A stretch of DNA of 15,473 bases from the NCBI GenBank assembly GCA_027492445.1, contig JAPUES010000122.1, positions 1 to 15,473 on the forward strand, given 5' to 3'. Under the pieces are notes generated by a model that was not told where the DNA came from, did not search any database, and saw nothing but the letters and a program-made list of their open reading frames with translations. Both the position numbers and the translations under genes were made by a program. The DNA comes from Sporomusaceae bacterium (GTDB taxonomy: Bacteria; Bacillota; Negativicutes; DSM-13327). Positions 13,717-15,473 of the stretch are shown in pieces; position 1 is the first letter of the stretch; each line of letters begins with the position of its first letter.

Positions 13717-13722
13717 GGGCAA
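13694..13722 (-). promoter_or_regulatory. extended -10 promoter for the TagA-type gene
   Basis: TTGCCC (13722-13717), a 17-nt spacer and TACAAT (13699-13694), preceded by TG one base upstream, form an extended -10 promoter on the minus strand. The -35 lies in the last codons of the penicillin-binding protein gene. It would drive the TagA-type gene, psd and pssA. Confidence 0.55.
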
Positions 13723-15473
13723 TCGTGGCAAGGGTATTTTCCACCATTTTCCCGTATCTTCCTTCTTTCTAGGATCTCCTACTTTTTCTTCTTCCTGCAG
13801 TTTAGACCTTATCTGAATGTCAAGAAGAGTAGGCTCTGTTCCGCGGATAAAAGCACTATATTCAATTTCCTTACATCCTGTTACTGCTAGCTTTCCGTTA
13901 TTGGTACATATTGGTACATTGGCAATAATGGTAGGGGGAACTATAAACTGGGACTGCTTGGTCCCTGCTAGGATTTTGGACATCATTTTCCCCCATAGAC
14001 CCGCAACTTCAGTACCAGAAATCCCCACCGTACTTCGGTCATCATTTCCCACATACATGCCTACTAAGAGTTCAGGGGTATACCCCATGAACCAAGCCGT
14101 CTCATACCCATCTGTTGTACCCGTTTTACCGGCTGCACTTCGCCCAATGTTAGCAGGCGTTCCCGTTCCTTCTTCAATAACACCTTGCATCATATTTGTT
14201 ACTATATAAGATACTTCAGGGCTTAGTACAGCTCGTTGCACAATCTGTGCTTCTTCTATAATTTGATCATTTTCATCAAGAACTTTTAAAATGGCTACAG
14301 GTTTTGACAAAATACCGCCATTAGCAAAAGCGGTATAAGCCGTTGCTAATTCAAATAAGCTCACACCTTGTGTTAAGCCCCCTAAGGCCGTTGCCAGATT
14401 ATTATCTTCCGCTACCAAGGTAGTAATTCCCATACTTTTCCCTAAGTCTAATACGTTAACGATACCAACTTGTTGTCCAAGTTTGACTGACGCAATATTC
14501 ACTGACAGTTTCAATGCCTTTTTTAAAGTCATAGGACCATGAAACTTTTTATCATAATTTTGTGGTGCATAGCCGCCAATATTAATAGGTTGATCAATAA
14601 TAATTGCATTTGCTGCTAAACCTTGATTAATAGCCGTTGCATAGACAAAGGGTTTAAAGGCAGAGCCAGGTTGACGAACCTCTGTCAAGACTCGATTACT
14701 TTGGCTTTCCTCATAATTTCGCCCCCCTACCATCCCTCTTATATATCCATTACGAGGGTCAAGGGCCAGTACTGCGCCTTGCCGCTTCCCAAGCACGGCT
14801 TCTGCTCCTTGTTGCACTTTACTATCCATTGTTGTATATACCTTAAGGCCACCTTTATAGACACGATTCGCACCATACCGCGCGACTAGCTCCTTGGCAA
14901 TATAATCAAGAAAATATGATGCTTGTATACCTCGCTTTTTTTTGCCCACTAGAGTAATAGGCGTTGCATTTGCTTCATTGGCTTGTTGCTGCGTAATATA
15001 TCCTTGCTTAACCATACCGGCGAGCACCGTAAATCTGCGTTCTTCGGCAGCCTTTATATCAACATAAGGGGAATAAAAACTTGGCCCGCGCGGCAAACCT
15101 GCCAATAATGCACTTTCAGCTAAGGTAAGCTCACTTGCATGTTTGCCAAAATAAACTTGGGAGCCTGTTTCGACACCATATGCTCCCTCACCAAAATAAA
15201 CTTGATTTAAGTACGCCTGCAAAATTTCCTGCTTAGAAAACTTTTGTTCAATAATAATCGCTAAAACCAATTCTTTAATTTTACGGGTAAATGTCCGTTC
15301 CTGGGTTAGAAACATATTCTTCGCCAACTGTTGGGTTAACGTACTGCCACCTTCCACTAAGCTATTTGCCCTAAGATTTACCCATACTGCACGCATAATC
15401 CCCATAGGATCTATACCACTATGATTATAAAATCGACTATCTTCATTGGCAATGATTGCTTGCTGAATATAAG
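13708..15473 (-). CDS. class A penicillin-binding protein (transglycosylase/transpeptidase), 5' end outside the window
   Basis: This bifunctional enzyme polymerises lipid II and cross-links peptidoglycan on the outer face of the membrane. About 588 codons are present. The open frame continues to the right edge: before the first internal ATG (15405) it reads IIANEDSRFYNHSGIDP, the GT51 motif with the catalytic Glu, so that ATG is not the start and the N-terminal membrane anchor lies outside. EGGSTLTQQLAKN and the QAYLNQVYFG segment follow. The transpeptidase motifs are GSAFKPF (SxxK), SVN, and KTGT (14127-14116). The C-terminus after it is short (LLDIQIRSKLQEEEKVG, then a basic tail), without PASTA domains. 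Length and motifs suggest a PBP1A/PBP2d-like enzyme. Confidence 0.94.
   Translation of the reverse strand, partial: YIQQAIIANEDSRFYNHSGIDPMGIMRAVWVNLRANSLVEGGSTLTQQLAKNMFLTQERTFTRKIKELVLAIIIEQKFSKQEILQAYLNQVYFGEGAYGVETGSQVYFGKHASELTLAESALLAGLPRGPSFYSPYVDIKAAEERRFTVLAGMVKQGYITQQQANEANATPITLVGKKKRGIQASYFLDYIAKELVARYGANRVYKGGLKVYTTMDSKVQQGAEAVLGKRQGAVLALDPRNGYIRGMVGGRNYEESQSNRVLTEVRQPGSAFKPFVYATAINQGLAANAIIIDQPINIGGYAPQNYDKKFHGPMTLKKALKLSVNIASVKLGQQVGIVNVLDLGKSMGITTLVAEDNNLATALGGLTQGVSLFELATAYTAFANGGILSKPVAILKVLDENDQIIEEAQIVQRAVLSPEVSYIVTNMMQGVIEEGTGTPANIGRSAAGKTGTTDGYETAWFMGYTPELLVGMYVGNDDRSTVGISGTEVAGLWGKMMSKILAGTKQSQFIVPPTIIANVPICTNNGKLAVTGCKEIEYSAFIRGTEPTLLDIQIRSKLQEEEKVGDPRKKEDTGKWWKIPLPRLPSF

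Noticed and set aside
13817..14209. 130-codon plus-strand open frame opposite the penicillin-binding protein gene
   Set aside because: It mirrors the coding frame of the transpeptidase domain; no independent evidence of translation.
15403..15405. ATG as start of the penicillin-binding protein
   Set aside because: The frame stays open to the window edge and encodes the GT51 catalytic motif upstream of it, so it is an internal methionine.

Overview
The window looks like a piece of chromosome from a low-GC, probably anaerobic member of the Firmicutes. A diderm lineage such as the Negativicutes (Sporomusaceae-like) fits best, but this is inferred from gene content only: phosphatidylethanolamine synthesis genes, a free-standing PduL, and a short archaeal/Thermotoga-type S-adenosylhomocysteine hydrolase beside a nucleoside deaminase. 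Almost all genes lie on the minus strand. The exception is a 50-residue ORF at 185-337. Many starts are GTG or TTG with good Shine-Dalgarno sites. No tRNA, rRNA, CRISPR array, insertion sequence or phage gene was seen.

Layout, left to right. At 1-128 two divergent promoters appear to share a GTTAAC core; one serves a minus-strand gene of which only the first codons are present, the other the small acidic ORF. A 14-bp inverted repeat (379-438) and a strong minus-strand terminator (494-545) follow. A patatin-like phospholipase gene (546-1478) has its own candidate promoter and is separated by another terminator from pduL (1604-2179).

From 7358 down to 2293 runs a tight five-gene operon: mtnP, mtnA, ahcY, a class II aldolase and mtaD, with pduL about 110 bp further on. 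Together these can form a nucleoside by-product salvage route: S-adenosylhomocysteine, methylthioadenosine or 5'-deoxyadenosine are deaminated, the inosine forms are hydrolysed (ahcY) or phosphorolysed (mtnP), the sugar phosphate is isomerised (mtnA) and cleaved by the aldolase to dihydroxyacetone phosphate plus an aldehyde. Three independent sequence signs favour the inosine branch: the deaminase itself, an HLEAK motif in AhcY where classical enzymes have H-x-T-x-E/Q, and Asn207/Ala209 in MtnP where adenine-specific enzymes carry two aspartates. This is the most interesting part of the window.

From 9919 to 7544 lies queD-queE-surE plus a small four-helix membrane protein, ending in a terminator. 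A membrane glycosyltransferase of family 2 (10010-11293) is a single-gene unit with a near-consensus promoter, a palindrome and a leader hairpin upstream. The right end is an envelope cluster: a class A penicillin-binding protein (cut by the window edge), a WecG/TagA-type glycosyltransferase, psd and pssA. The psd product has Ala-Ser where the self-cleavage site is normally Gly-Ser.
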